Positions 1 to 11,812 are shown, counted from the first letter of the stretch. The stretch: 64,000 bases of DNA from Pseudoduganella rivuli (GCF_009674485.1 NZ_WKJJ01000014.1:1-64000), one strand, 5' to 3'. Notes: generated by a model from the letters alone, not told the origin. Translations and numbers: made by a program.

Positions 1-125
1 TGAGACTATGATTTGCCATGAGAGCAGTGGATTAGTTTTTGGGTTTGGTCGCACAAACACAATAACTCTTCCTTACTGCTCTCTTGCGTTTACGGCATGC
101 TCATCCCGGCAATCCGTGAAGAACC

Positions 126-152
126 AAAAAAAAACCCGCGATAGCTCGCGGG
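126..152 (-). terminator. intrinsic terminator
   Basis: Perfect 7-bp GC-rich stem (135-141 with 146-152), 4-base loop, followed on the minus strand by nine T (126-134). It can only serve a leftward transcript, and no minus-strand gene lies just upstream. Confidence 0.8.
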
Positions 153-283
153 CGAAGGGATTCAAATCGGGAGAGATTTGAAAGAGCGGTATCATCATCG
201 CACTGCTTGATGACTGCCTGATGACAGTCCCATGCTGCTTTGGTGGTGCTCCGAAATCCTTGCTGTCAGGACCTAGATTAGTA
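126..283 (-). ncRNA. candidate small RNA with C-rich loop and strong terminator
   Basis: The first 318 bases hold no convincing gene. On the minus strand a strong intrinsic terminator (126-152) needs a transcript, and the stretch before it folds into a 6-bp hairpin (163-180) whose six-base loop reads UCUCCC in the RNA, an anti-Shine-Dalgarno-like sequence typical of sRNAs that pair with mRNA leaders. A weak promoter (TTGTGA, 18 bp, TGTATT, at 319 down to 290) would start it near 283. A 75-codon minus-strand frame (73-300) runs through the terminator and is not credible as a gene. Function and 5' end are inferred. A 9-bp inverted repeat (20-28 with 75-83) lies beyond the terminator. Confidence 0.4.
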
Positions 284-318
284 CAAAGAAATACACCCAA
301 TTCTCACCAATAATCACA

Positions 319-1038
319 ATGTGTAAATTTTCGCGACTAACCGGTATTTCCACGCTGTTGCTGCTCAGTGCGTGTGTACGATTACCAACACCCATGGCAG
401 AAAATGCAACACCTATGCCGGCGCCTGTGGCGGCCGTACGCAGCAATTGGCCGGATCCGGCCCGGATGGCGGATAAATGGAAAATTACCGGGGATTCACT
501 GATCGCGGTGACCGTGCGGCGCGGCGGCGCCCTCGCCCGCCTCGGCCACGACCACGTGGTGGCCGCACGCGTGCTGAACGGCTGGGCCTATCCCGGCAAA
601 GGGCCGGAACCGGCGCGGGCCGTCTTCAGCTTCCGGCTCGATGCGATGGTGGTGGACGACGACGCGTTGCGCACGCAGGCGGGACTGACCAATACGCCGC
701 CGGCCGACGCGATCGCCGGCACGCGCCACAATATGCTGGTCAAAGTGCTGGAAGCGGAACGCTATCCGGAAGTGCTGGTACAGGCCGAACAAAGCAGCGC
801 CGGCGCGCTCAATGCCGACATCACGCTGCACGGCGTCACGCGCCGCTATACGATCCCGGCCCGCATCGGGCAGGACGCCGGCGGCATCGCCGCCAGCGGC
901 CAGTTCACGTTAAAACAAAGCGATTTCGGTATCACGCCATTTGCCGTGCTGGGCGGCGCGCTGGCCGTGCAGGATACGCTGGAACTGCGCTTTGCGATCC
1001 GCGCCGCCCCCGCTGCCGCACAACCCGCGCGGCCCTAG
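319..1038 (+). CDS. YceI-like domain lipoprotein
   Basis: 239 aa. The N-terminus is a lipoprotein signal with lipobox LSAC and lipidation Cys19. The rest resembles the YceI lipocalin-like fold: a domain from about residue 50, 'HDHVV' near the start of the barrel, and 'ITLHGVTRRYTIPARI' with 'SDFGITPF' towards the C-terminus. YceI proteins are thought to bind long amphiphilic lipids such as polyprenols; ligand unknown here. A second, soluble YceI protein is encoded at 14430-14996. No clear ribosome binding site precedes the start. The stop codon overlaps that of the convergent exporter gene in a CTAG. Confidence 0.75.
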   Translation: MCKFSRLTGISTLLLLSACVRLPTPMAENATPMPAPVAAVRSNWPDPARMADKWKITGDSLIAVTVRRGGALARLGHDHVVAARVLNGWAYPGKGPEPARAVFSFRLDAMVVDDDALRTQAGLTNTPPADAIAGTRHNMLVKVLEAERYPEVLVQAEQSSAGALNADITLHGVTRRYTIPARIGQDAGGIAASGQFTLKQSDFGITPFAVLGGALAVQDTLELRFAIRAAPAAAQPARP

Positions 1039-1664
1039 CGGGCCACGATCAGGCGCACGCCCAGACCGACGAAGATCGTGCCGGCGATCCGGTCCAGCCA
1101 CAAACCTGCGCGGGGGCTGCGGTTGATCCATTTGCCGATGGCGCCGGAAAAATAACCCAGCAAGCCAAACAGCACGCACGCCTGCAACGTGAAAATCAGG
1201 CCCAGTTGCGCGGTCTGCCAACTGACGCCGCCCCGTTCCGCCACCACGAACTGGGGCAGGAACGACAGGAAGAACAGCACCACCTTGGGATTGATGCTGT
1301 TGGCGAACAAGCCCTTGCCGAACAATTTCGCCAGCGATTCGTCCGGCATGCCATCGGCGGCCACGTGCGCGCCGCCCTTGCTGCGCAGCGCCCCCCATCC
1401 AAGCCAGATCAGGTACAGGCCGCCAAACACCTTGAGCGCCGTGAATGCGGCCGGCGACGCGGCGATCAGTGCACTCACGCCCAGCGTGGCCAGCACCGTG
1501 TGCGTCAGGCAGCCCAGCGCGCAGCCCAGGCCGAAGGCGATGCCCCGTGCACGGCCGCGCGACATGCCCACGCCCAGCACCATCAGGTTGTCCGGCCCCG
1601 GCGATGCCGTGATCAGAACGGCGGCCGCGAGAAATCCAAAGAATTGTTCAGGTGAGATCAGCAA
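1035..1664 (-). CDS. LysE/RhtB family amino-acid exporter
   Basis: 209 aa inner-membrane protein with about six hydrophobic segments. The family signature 'ASPGPDNLMVLG' is near residue 20, and 'NPKVVLFFLSFLPQFV' lies in the second half. LysE/RhtB proteins export amino acids or homoserine lactones; the substrate cannot be read from sequence. The only start that keeps the N-terminal helix is TTG at 1664; the first in-frame ATG is past the signature. It is divergent from the sensor kinase gene, 31 bp away, and convergent with the YceI lipoprotein gene. Confidence 0.8.
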   Translation of the reverse strand: MLISPEQFFGFLAAAVLITASPGPDNLMVLGVGMSRGRARGIAFGLGCALGCLTHTVLATLGVSALIAASPAAFTALKVFGGLYLIWLGWGALRSKGGAHVAADGMPDESLAKLFGKGLFANSINPKVVLFFLSFLPQFVVAERGGVSWQTAQLGLIFTLQACVLFGLLGYFSGAIGKWINRSPRAGLWLDRIAGTIFVGLGVRLIVAR

Positions 1665-1695
1665 GGTAGGGATTCCGTCAGGAGTCGATTAGAAT

Positions 1696-4722
<3,027 letters not shown>

Positions 4723-4778
4723 CGCGCTCGGTGCGGCAGGCAACGGAGCGCGCCGCCATGCGCCCGTAAGCTTGGCGC

Positions 4779-5855
4779 ATGAAACGCGACCTGCCCCGTA
4801 TCGTTGAAGGCGCCAACAGCCACGATGCCCGCGATGCCCGTGCCGACGCCAGCGCGGCCGGCTTGCGCCACGTGCACGACGACCGCCCCGGCCTGCGCCG
4901 CATCGCCACCAAATCCGGGTTCCGCTATACGGACGCCGACGGCAAACCCGTGCGCGACAAAGCCACGCTGGATCGCATCCGTTCGCTGGCCATCCCGCCC
5001 GCGTGGCGCGACGTGTGGATTTGCCCGACCGCCAACGGCCACTTGCAAGCCACGGGCCGCGACGCGCGGGGCCGCAAGCAATACCGCTACCATCCGCGCT
5101 GGCGCACCGTGCGCGATGACGTCAAATACGAACGCATGCTGGCGTTCGGCCAGGCGTTGCCGGCCATCCGCGCCCAGGTCGACGCGGCGCTGGCGCTGCC
5201 CGGCCTGCCCCGCGACAAGGTGCTGGCGACCGTGGTGTACCTGCTGCAATCGACCATGATGCGGATCGGGAATGAAGAATATGCGCGCGACAACCGCTCA
5301 TATGGCTTGACCACGCTGCGCAACCGCCACGTGCACATCGATGGCAGCAAGGTCCGTTTCCGCTTCCGTGGCAAAAGCGGCGTGCAACATGATGTCGCCG
5401 TCAGCGACCGCCGCCTGGCGCGCATCATCCGCCGCACGCGCGATCTGCCTGGCCAGGACTTGTTCCAGTACATCGATGACGACGGCAACCTGCGCAGCAT
5501 CGGCTCGGGCGATGTCAACGCTTACCTGCGCGGCATTAGCGGCGACGATTACACGGCCAAGGATTTCCGCACCTGGCATGGCAGCGTGCTGGCGGCGCAG
5601 GCGCTGCTGGCCTGCGGGCCGGCCGCCAGCGTGGCCGAAGCGAAGAAAAATGTCGTGCGCGCCATCGAAACCGTGGCGCGGCGATTGGGCAATACGCCCG
5701 CCGTGTGCCGCAAGTGCTATGTGCATCCGGCCGTCATCGACGCTTACCTGGGCGGCGCGGCCGCTTCCCCGCCCTCCCCGCCGTCGGCCACGGCCGGGCC
5801 GTACGCGCTGGCGCCGGAAGAACAGGCGCTGCTGGCATTGCTGCAAACCCGATAG
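4779..5855 (+). CDS. DNA topoisomerase IB (poxvirus-type)
   Basis: 358 aa, close to the usual length of bacterial poxvirus-like topoisomerase IB. It relaxes supercoils through a 3'-phosphotyrosine intermediate. The N-terminal part carries 'SGFRYTDADG' and 'IPPAWRDVWI'. The catalytic region has 'KDFRTWHGSV' and 'LGNTPAVCRKCY' with nucleophile Tyr314; Asn stands where the vaccinia enzyme has its catalytic His, which I recall as common in bacterial members. It starts 57 bp after the kinase gene. The ribosome binding site is weak. Usually an accessory gene in Burkholderiales genomes. Confidence 0.9.
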   Translation: MKRDLPRIVEGANSHDARDARADASAAGLRHVHDDRPGLRRIATKSGFRYTDADGKPVRDKATLDRIRSLAIPPAWRDVWICPTANGHLQATGRDARGRKQYRYHPRWRTVRDDVKYERMLAFGQALPAIRAQVDAALALPGLPRDKVLATVVYLLQSTMMRIGNEEYARDNRSYGLTTLRNRHVHIDGSKVRFRFRGKSGVQHDVAVSDRRLARIIRRTRDLPGQDLFQYIDDDGNLRSIGSGDVNAYLRGISGDDYTAKDFRTWHGSVLAAQALLACGPAASVAEAKKNVVRAIETVARRLGNTPAVCRKCYVHPAVIDAYLGGAAASPPSPPSATAGPYALAPEEQALLALLQTR

Positions 5856-5859
5856 GGCT

Positions 5860-6786
5860 TCAGGCGCGCGGCGCCAGCAAGTGCAATATGCCCTCGCCTG
5901 CCGCTTCCAGCCCGTCATAGGCGGCGCGCCAGCCCAGCAGCCGCTGCGCCTTGCCGCAATCGCACGCCGTGTTGTACTTGACAAAATACTCGGCGAACTG
6001 CACGTCCTGCGGGCTGTAATACTGCCGCCAGTCGCCCGGCGCGCTTTGCCAGTGCGTGCCATGCCATGTCGCCACTTCCTGCGCATAATCGCGCAGCGAC
6101 ACCGGCTGCGGCGACGCCACGTTGAACGCCTGTCCCGCCGCGATGCCGCGCGCCTCGACCGCGCGCACGAACGCCTCGGCGATATCGCTGGCGTGGGCAA
6201 AGTGCAAGGTGGCCTTGCCGCCCTCGGGCAAGGCCAGCGGCTCGCCCCGCGCCAGTTGCGCAAACACCCCCGCATGCAGGTTGGCCGCCGGGTTGACGGG
6301 CCACCACCAGCGTCCCGCGATCTGCCCGGGGTGGATCACGGTGGCGTCCACCGCGTCCTGTTCCAGCAACAGCGCTTCGATTTGCGCCTTCCACTCCGCG
6401 TACACGCCATAAGGCCGGCGCGGCGCGGTTTCATCGTGCGGCGCGCCGCCGCGCGGACCGTAGGCCCAGACCGAGCCGCAATGCAGCAAATGCGCGCCAC
6501 TGCCGTGCAGCGCGGCCAGCATCTGGCGGGCGCTGTCCGGCATGAAGCACACCAGGTCGATCACGGCGTCCGGCCGCAACCCCGCCACCAGCGCGCCAAA
6601 CGCGCCGGCCTGGTCCAGCGCATCGCGGTCGGCGTGGCGCCACGCCACCTTGTCCCAGGCGGGATCGGCATAATACGGCGCGCTGTGGCCGCGCGTCACC
6701 ACCACCACGTCATGGCCGGCCTGCACCAGCAGGGGCGCCAGGTAGCTGCCGATATGGCCGGTCCCGCCTATCAGGACGATCCGCAT
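5860..6786 (-). CDS. NAD-dependent epimerase/dehydratase family protein
   Basis: 308 aa extended short-chain dehydrogenase. The Rossmann motif 'GGTGHIG' is at the N-terminus and a YxxxK pair occurs in 'YAEWK'. The protein is shorter than classic sugar epimerases and lacks clear sugar-nucleotide context, so the substrate is unknown. The start is well supported by GGAGGTGAT just upstream of ATG 6786. It is convergent with the topoisomerase gene (4 bp between stops) and divergent from the DUF454 gene. Confidence 0.8.
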   Translation of the reverse strand: MRIVLIGGTGHIGSYLAPLLVQAGHDVVVVTRGHSAPYYADPAWDKVAWRHADRDALDQAGAFGALVAGLRPDAVIDLVCFMPDSARQMLAALHGSGAHLLHCGSVWAYGPRGGAPHDETAPRRPYGVYAEWKAQIEALLLEQDAVDATVIHPGQIAGRWWWPVNPAANLHAGVFAQLARGEPLALPEGGKATLHFAHASDIAEAFVRAVEARGIAAGQAFNVASPQPVSLRDYAQEVATWHGTHWQSAPGDWRQYYSPQDVQFAEYFVKYNTACDCGKAQRLLGWRAAYDGLEAAGEGILHLLAPRA

Positions 6787-6877
6787 GCATCACCTCCGAG
6801 GGTATTCCGATCCGGCCAGCATAGACCGCCTGCCAGACTGTTGCAATCGAACACGCAATGCAGGGTATGATAGTCCC

Positions 6878-7252
6878 ATGAGAATCGCCGCCAACATCCT
6901 CGGCAGCTTCGCCCTGGTCCTCGCGGTCCTGGGCGTCTTCCTGCCGCTCCTGCCCACCACGCCATTCCTGCTGCTGGCCTCGGCCTGCTATGCGCGCGGT
7001 TCGCCGCGCCTGCACCTGTGGCTGCGCAACCACCCGGTGTTCGGCAAATACCTGCGCGATTTCGAGGATGGGCGCGGCATTCCCCTGCGCGGCAAGATCC
7101 TGGCGCTGGTCATGATGTGGACGTCGATGCTGTATTCGATCTGGAAAGTCACGCTGGCCGTGAAATTCGTGCTGGCCGCGATCGCCTGCGCCGTCACCGT
7201 CTACCTGCTGCGCCTGCCCACCACGCCGCGCGAACCAAAGGACCCGGCATGA
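6878..7252 (+). CDS. DUF454 (YbaN-like) inner-membrane protein
   Basis: 124 aa. Starts with 'GVFLPLLPTTPFLLLA', the hallmark of DUF454/YbaN, followed by 'FGKYLRDFEDGRGIPLRGK' and two further membrane helices. Function of the family is unknown. The frame is open further upstream, but homology and the divergent promoter region support ATG 6878. The stop overlaps the next start in ATGA, indicating translational coupling. Confidence 0.85.
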   Translation: MRIAANILGSFALVLAVLGVFLPLLPTTPFLLLASACYARGSPRLHLWLRNHPVFGKYLRDFEDGRGIPLRGKILALVMMWTSMLYSIWKVTLAVKFVLAAIACAVTVYLLRLPTTPREPKDPA

Positions 7253-7533
7253 GGATCGTGATCCTGGCACTGGCCGTGCTGGCGTTCCTGGCCGTGCTGT
7301 GGGGACCCGTGATCTGGCTGGCCAACCGCTACCTCGCGCAAGGCGTGTACGGCCAGTATGGCTTGCTGCGCAAGCTGCTGCCCGGACAACTGGTGGCGGC
7401 CATCGTGCTGACGGTGGCGGCCGATTTCACCGACCGCTGGGACCTGGGCACGGTGATCGGCGCCGTCACGCTGGCCGTCAGCGCCGGTGGCGCCGCCATC
7501 CTGTCACTGCGGCGGCTGATGCCGCGCCGCTGA
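7249..7533 (+). CDS. small membrane protein, unknown
   Basis: 94 aa, coupled to the DUF454 gene by an ATGA overlap. Three likely membrane helices: residues about 3-22, 44-60 and 66-85. The C-terminus is basic (ends RRLMPRR). I do not recognise a family. The coupling suggests a partner of the DUF454 protein. Confidence 0.7.
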   Translation: MRIVILALAVLAFLAVLWGPVIWLANRYLAQGVYGQYGLLRKLLPGQLVAAIVLTVAADFTDRWDLGTVIGAVTLAVSAGGAAILSLRRLMPRR

Positions 7534-7543
7534 CGCGGCGGCG

Positions 7544-7572
7544 GCCGGACTTCGTGGCATACGAAGCCCGGC
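7544..7572. terminator. hairpin between convergent genes
   Basis: Stem of 11 pairs with one mismatch (7544-7555 with 7561-7572) and a 5-base loop, lying between two convergent genes. There is no T-run on either side, so it may only aid termination. Confidence 0.35.
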
Positions 7573-7610
7573 AATTGCGGGGGAGCTGATGCGCGCCCCT
7601 GGTTGAACCT

Positions 7611-10600
7611 TTAAAAGTCCTTCTCGCCCTGGATCACTTGCGGATACCCCGTCATGGCGCGCGACGTCTGCATGCCCGCCATCACGGCCGCTTCCACGCA
7701 GCCGGCATTGAGGCCGGTCTTGATCCAGTCGCCCGTGAGGAACAGGTTGTCGAAGCCCGATTCGTCGGTCGCCAGCCGGTATTTCGTGGAGTTGACCACC
7801 GACATCACGTAGCGCTCGGACGGATCCACGTTGGCGCGCCAGTATTGCGCATCGAAGCGCGCTTCGCCGGTGCCTTCGGCCGGATCGACCAGCCAGTTCC
7901 ACGGGAACGCGCCGGCCGGGCCGGCGGCGGGCCACAGGTAGGCGATTTGATTGCGCAACTGGTTGACGGCGCCCTCTTTCGCCACGGCTTTCATCTGGTC
8001 CGGGAAAGCGTGGTCCGATGGCGGCGGATAGGCGGCCACCGGCAAGGCGCTGCAGAAGTACGACACGTTTTTCGGATCGATGGCGGGCGGCCAGTCTTCG
8101 CGGCACAGCAACTGGTCCATCGGCGCCCACGTGTCGTACGGTTCCGTAAAGCCCGACAGCACCGGCTGCTGGCCTTCCGGCTGGTACGTCCAGCCCATTT
8201 GCGCCAGGTCCTTGTTCAGCCATACCTGGTACGCCTGGGTGGCGACGGTCTGCACCTTTTCCGACGCCGTGCGCAGCTTGTCGCTTTTCGCCAGCAATTG
8301 CGGGCACAGCGCGGGCAGCGAACCGATGGAAATCCCGAACACCACCCTGTCGAAGTCCACGCCTTTTTTCAGGGTGACGCTTGGCAGCGGTTTACCGAAC
8401 GCTTCGCGGTAGAGTTCCGGCCAGTTGGTCCAGAACGATTCCAAGTTGACGTTTTCCCGTTGCAGCAGCGCGGCCTGGGCCGGGTCGATCTGGTCGTACA
8501 ACGGCGCGGACGGCCAGCATGCCAGGCCCTTGACGTCGACCAGCGGCTGATAATCCGCGCCGGCCAGCGCCACCTGTTGCGTCATGCGGATACTGCCGAT
8601 GGTGTCGCCGTCCGGCACCAGTTCATCGACCTTGTGGAAGTATTTGAATTGCACGCCGCGCGCTTTCAGTACCTCATACATCGGCGTGAAAATGGTATCG
8701 CCCATGCCGGCCTGCATCTTGAACATGATGCCGCCCTTGTAAGCCAGGCCGATGCGCATCATCGAGCGCAGGATCGTGCCCGCTTCCACGTTCGGCTTGT
8801 CGTACTCGCCGTTTTCATAGGCGAACACCAGGTCATAGAAGCCCCGCACCGGCGCCGAATTCACGCAATACTCTTCATCGCCGCCATGTTTGCGCAGCCA
8901 GTCGCGGAAATCGATATCGTTGATGACGTCGAAACCGTGGCGGAACACGCCGTCTTCGAACATGCCTTTCATGACGGTGATGCCCAGGTCCAGGCAAATG
9001 AACATGTGGCGCAAGTCATCGTTGCCGATGATCCGGTCGCGGTAGCGCGCATGCAGCCACTGGCGGATGCCGCCCAGGGTGCCGGCCAGCATCTCGTGTT
9101 CCGAAGCCTGGTGCGTGGACGAATCCGGCGCCAGGTTGGCCACCAGCGCGGCCAGCGCGCCGGCCGACACCACGACGTCTTCGGCCAGGTCCGCGATATC
9201 TTCGCGCACTTCATGGGCCAGGTGGCGCAGCCAGCCGCCCGGGCCGCTCGCATGTTCAGGCGCCTTCTTTTCCTCCAGGTCGTCCGCGATTTCGTGCAGT
9301 TTTTTCAGCCATTGCTCGATCCACGCGATCATGGCCACCGCCATTTGCCATAGCGTGATCTGTTCCGTGCCCGTGCCCGGCTCGCCCGGCAACGTCGGGA
9401 ACACGATTGACCAGTTGCGCCATTCGCCATTGACGTCTTCCGACAGCGCCACGTAATCCTGCTGCTTGAACGCGTCTTCCCACGTGGCCAACGGCGAACC
9501 CGGCGGACGTCCCAGGGCCGCATAGGCTTCCTTGATCATCTTGAACGCGTTGGCATAAAAGCCGAACCAGATGTGCAAGCCGTGTTCTTCGATGCGCTGG
9601 CCCAGTTCCGCATTGCGCCCGCTGGCGCCCTTGCCGCCCAGCCGCCAGCCCTGCTGGTAGACCGTGATCTCGTAATTGTTTTGCCAGCCCGGCTGGCTGG
9701 TCAGGTAATACGCGGTCGTCATCGAGCCGACGCCGCCGCCGAGGATGGCGATTTTTTCCGGGTTCACCTGCGAGTTGTCGACCAGCTCTTCGCCCGGTTG
9801 CGCCGTGAAATCGAAATTCACGTGGAATGGCAGGATCGCCTGCTGCGTCCCCAGCTGCAAGCCCAGCGTCTCGTTCAGCGGGAAGCTGTCGAACGCGTGC
9901 AGCGTGGCTTCGTAGTCGTAGCCCAGCAATTTCACGCTGTGCAGCTTGTCGATGGTGGCCGGGGCCGCGACGATGGCCTGGTACACGGCCTTGATGCCGG
10001 CGCTGTCCGGGAATTGCTTGAGGAAGATCTGGTCGATGCGCGGGTTGCGCAGCAGCGACACGATATCTTCCCAGCCTTCCTTGTCCATGTTGAAGAAGTC
10101 CGGCACCGACAGGAACAGCTGGATGGCTTCCTCGATCAGGTCGCCGATATCGTCCAGCACTTTTTCCTGCTGGTTGGGATTGACCGCGTTGACTTCCAGC
10201 AGCGGATTGAGCGCGATCCGGGTTTCCGGCGAAAACTGTTTAAAGCCCTTGGCGGACACGGAACAGCGCAGCGGCGGCTGCCCTTCATGGGGAATTTCGT
10301 ATTCGCACAGGTACTTCGGATAGCCGAACAATTCGCGGCCATTAATCAGCGCCATCGCATCGTCGACAAAGATATGGCATGGATACCAATAGATATGCTC
10401 CAGCTTGCCGTCGGCGTCCATGGCGCCCGTCATGACCCACGTGACGATGTCGATTTCCGTGATCCAGCCCTTCGCATGGTCCACCGGCGCCGCGGAGTCC
10501 GCGTGGTTGACACGGGTAAACGTGATCATCACGTACGGCGACAGCGCCTTGAAGCGCATGCGCTGCCCCGCCACGGCATTCAGGCTGGTATCGAGGGTAT

Positions 10601-10721
10601 GCTGCAGTTTGGCCACATCGCCCTTGACGAAGTAGCCGTACATTTCGGAATTCTTCAATTGCAGCGGTGAATGCATCATCACTGAACCACCGGGGTACAG
10701 GTAGGAAGGACGTGTCGCCAT
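7611..10721 (-). CDS. fusion of acetoacetate-decarboxylase-like domain and FAD-dependent amine-oxidase-like enzyme
   Basis: 1036 aa, two modules. Residues about 25-310 resemble acetoacetate decarboxylase: 'GRELFGYPK' matches the segment of the clostridial enzyme that bears the Schiff-base Lys (Lys115), but the following residue, Lys116 in that enzyme, is Tyr here. From about residue 322 an FAD Rossmann domain begins ('IAILGGGVGSMTTAYYL', then 'GWRLGGKGASGR' and 'EEHGLHIWFGFY'), as in amine oxidases and carotenoid or squalene desaturases. A C-terminal FAD-binding segment reads 'FLTGDWIKTGLNAGCVEAAV'. No signal peptide. Good ribosome binding site (GGAGA). No pathway genes lie nearby, so substrate and reaction are unknown. 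Confidence 0.8.
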   Translation of the reverse strand: MATRPSYLYPGGSVMMHSPLQLKNSEMYGYFVKGDVAKLQHTLDTSLNAVAGQRMRFKALSPYVMITFTRVNHADSAAPVDHAKGWITEIDIVTWVMTGAMDADGKLEHIYWYPCHIFVDDAMALINGRELFGYPKYLCEYEIPHEGQPPLRCSVSAKGFKQFSPETRIALNPLLEVNAVNPNQQEKVLDDIGDLIEEAIQLFLSVPDFFNMDKEGWEDIVSLLRNPRIDQIFLKQFPDSAGIKAVYQAIVAAPATIDKLHSVKLLGYDYEATLHAFDSFPLNETLGLQLGTQQAILPFHVNFDFTAQPGEELVDNSQVNPEKIAILGGGVGSMTTAYYLTSQPGWQNNYEITVYQQGWRLGGKGASGRNAELGQRIEEHGLHIWFGFYANAFKMIKEAYAALGRPPGSPLATWEDAFKQQDYVALSEDVNGEWRNWSIVFPTLPGEPGTGTEQITLWQMAVAMIAWIEQWLKKLHEIADDLEEKKAPEHASGPGGWLRHLAHEVREDIADLAEDVVVSAGALAALVANLAPDSSTHQASEHEMLAGTLGGIRQWLHARYRDRIIGNDDLRHMFICLDLGITVMKGMFEDGVFRHGFDVINDIDFRDWLRKHGGDEEYCVNSAPVRGFYDLVFAYENGEYDKPNVEAGTILRSMMRIGLAYKGGIMFKMQAGMGDTIFTPMYEVLKARGVQFKYFHKVDELVPDGDTIGSIRMTQQVALAGADYQPLVDVKGLACWPSAPLYDQIDPAQAALLQRENVNLESFWTNWPELYREAFGKPLPSVTLKKGVDFDRVVFGISIGSLPALCPQLLAKSDKLRTASEKVQTVATQAYQVWLNKDLAQMGWTYQPEGQQPVLSGFTEPYDTWAPMDQLLCREDWPPAIDPKNVSYFCSALPVAAYPPPSDHAFPDQMKAVAKEGAVNQLRNQIAYLWPAAGPAGAFPWNWLVDPAEGTGEARFDAQYWRANVDPSERYVMSVVNSTKYRLATDESGFDNLFLTGDWIKTGLNAGCVEAAVMAGMQTSRAMTGYPQVIQGEKDF

Positions 10722-10807
10722 GGAGTCTCCGTAAGATAAGAATGCGTCCGGCTAGTGTATTTCAAATTTCGATAATGTTGCTCATAAGAATAGAATTTTC
10801 CACCAGT

Positions 10808-10837
10808 TTGGAGTGGCTATCATGCTTGTAATACAAT
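10808..10837 (+). promoter_or_regulatory. sigma70-type promoter of the HD hydrolase gene
   Basis: TTGGAG (10808-10813), 18-bp spacer, TACAAT (10832-10837), giving a leader of about 35 bases before ATG 10878. Confidence 0.5.
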
Positions 10838-10877
10838 GCCGACCAAATGTATGAATTGCGTGATGAAGAGGAAGTGA

Positions 10878-11507
10878 ATGCGCGGCGAAACGCGGGCCTG
10901 GGTCCGCATGCCTTCGGGAAAGCGGCTGGATTTGCTGGACCCGACTCCGTTCGACTGGGACGATGCCGATCTGGCGCTGGGCCTGGCGCGCACCTACCGC
11001 TGGGGCGGCCATTCGGCGTGGCCGCTGCCGTTGTCCGTGGCCCAACATTCGCTGACGGTGATGCAGCTGCGCCGCGACTGGGCCGCGCAGGCGGGCGCCA
11101 CGTTACCGGTGGAACTGGAATTACGCGAATTACTGCACGATGCGGAAGAAGGCTTGTTGGGCTTCGACTGTATTTCCGTCTTAAAACCCTTCCTGGGCGA
11201 GCAATTCAGGGAATTGAGCCGGCGACTGGAGCAAGCGGTGTTCCTGCGTTATGGCTTGCCGCGCTGGACCCGCGACGGCCACCGTATCCACAAGCGGGCC
11301 GACCGCCTTGCCGCCGCCAGCGAAGCAGTGCACGTGGTGGGCTGGTCGCCCCAGGAAGTGCGGCAAACGCTGAAAATCCGGACGCAGCCGCTGGAAACCG
11401 ATCCCTTGCAAGCAGTCTATGGCGGCCGGCCATGGGAACCGTGGCCACCGGCGCTGGCATGCGAGCGCTTTCTGGAAATGTTATATAAACTGAAACAACT
11501 GCTATAA
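10878..11507 (+). CDS. HD-domain phosphohydrolase (YfbR-like)
   Basis: 209 aa. Metal-binding HD-fold residues appear as 'VAQHSLTV' (His) and 'LLHDAEEGLLG' (His-Asp), followed by a helical C-terminal half. This matches the YfbR-like 5'-deoxynucleotidase / HD phosphohydrolase group; the exact substrate is uncertain. GAGGAAG gives a good ribosome binding site. An overlapping frame from 10847 is a shadow. Divergent from the fusion oxidoreductase gene. Confidence 0.75.
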   Translation: MRGETRAWVRMPSGKRLDLLDPTPFDWDDADLALGLARTYRWGGHSAWPLPLSVAQHSLTVMQLRRDWAAQAGATLPVELELRELLHDAEEGLLGFDCISVLKPFLGEQFRELSRRLEQAVFLRYGLPRWTRDGHRIHKRADRLAAASEAVHVVGWSPQEVRQTLKIRTQPLETDPLQAVYGGRPWEPWPPALACERFLEMLYKLKQLL

Positions 11508-11550
11508 AGCCAGTCTGCAGAACCAACTTGATCAACGTGTTCTAATAGGG

Positions 11551-11742
11551 TGGATTTAAAGCGCTTTTCAGCCTTATCCACATCGTCTGTGGATAAGCAT
11601 GTGGAAAAGACCCTCTTGACAGGCCGGGAACGCAGTATTTAAGCGGGTTTCAACACTTTGCTGATTTCGCAGGCAAAAATTTTCATCAAGAAAATCAATT
11701 ACTTGCAAATCGCTTGATGCAGCACCAAAAATTATTTTTTGC
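11551..11742 (+). repeat. structured intergenic element, copy 1
   Basis: Copy 1 of a ~190-bp element; it fills the first half of the gene-free stretch 11508-11920. Bases 11551-11708 align to 12713-12870 without gaps (constant offset 1162, about 60% identity by hand). Contains hairpin A (11573-11597, 10-bp stem, 5-base loop), invariant block 11600-11622 (TGTGGAAAAG then CCCTCTTGACAG), invariant GCGGGTTTCAA (11643-11653), hairpin B (11658-11676), AAAATCAA (11691-11698) and ACTTGCAA (11701-11708). An 11-base indel and an 8-base indel follow in the tail. The inner halves of hairpin A match DnaA boxes, but see copy 2. Confidence 0.8.
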
Positions 11743-11812
11743 CGATTGAAAAAAATATTCGGCGTTTGCTTGCAGAACGGGCATGCCGGAGCCGAAGCGC
11801 CGCCGGAACCCT

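Noticed and set aside
73..300. 75-codon minus-strand reading frame
   Set aside because: It reads through the strong terminator at 126-152 and has no ribosome binding site or recognisable sequence; an sRNA explains the region better.
11616..11644. TTGACA inside the structured element as a -35 promoter box
   Set aside because: Neither copy has a plausible -10 at 16-19 bp (TTAAGC and CCATGC at 17). The hexamer is part of a longer invariant block, so it is conserved for another reason.
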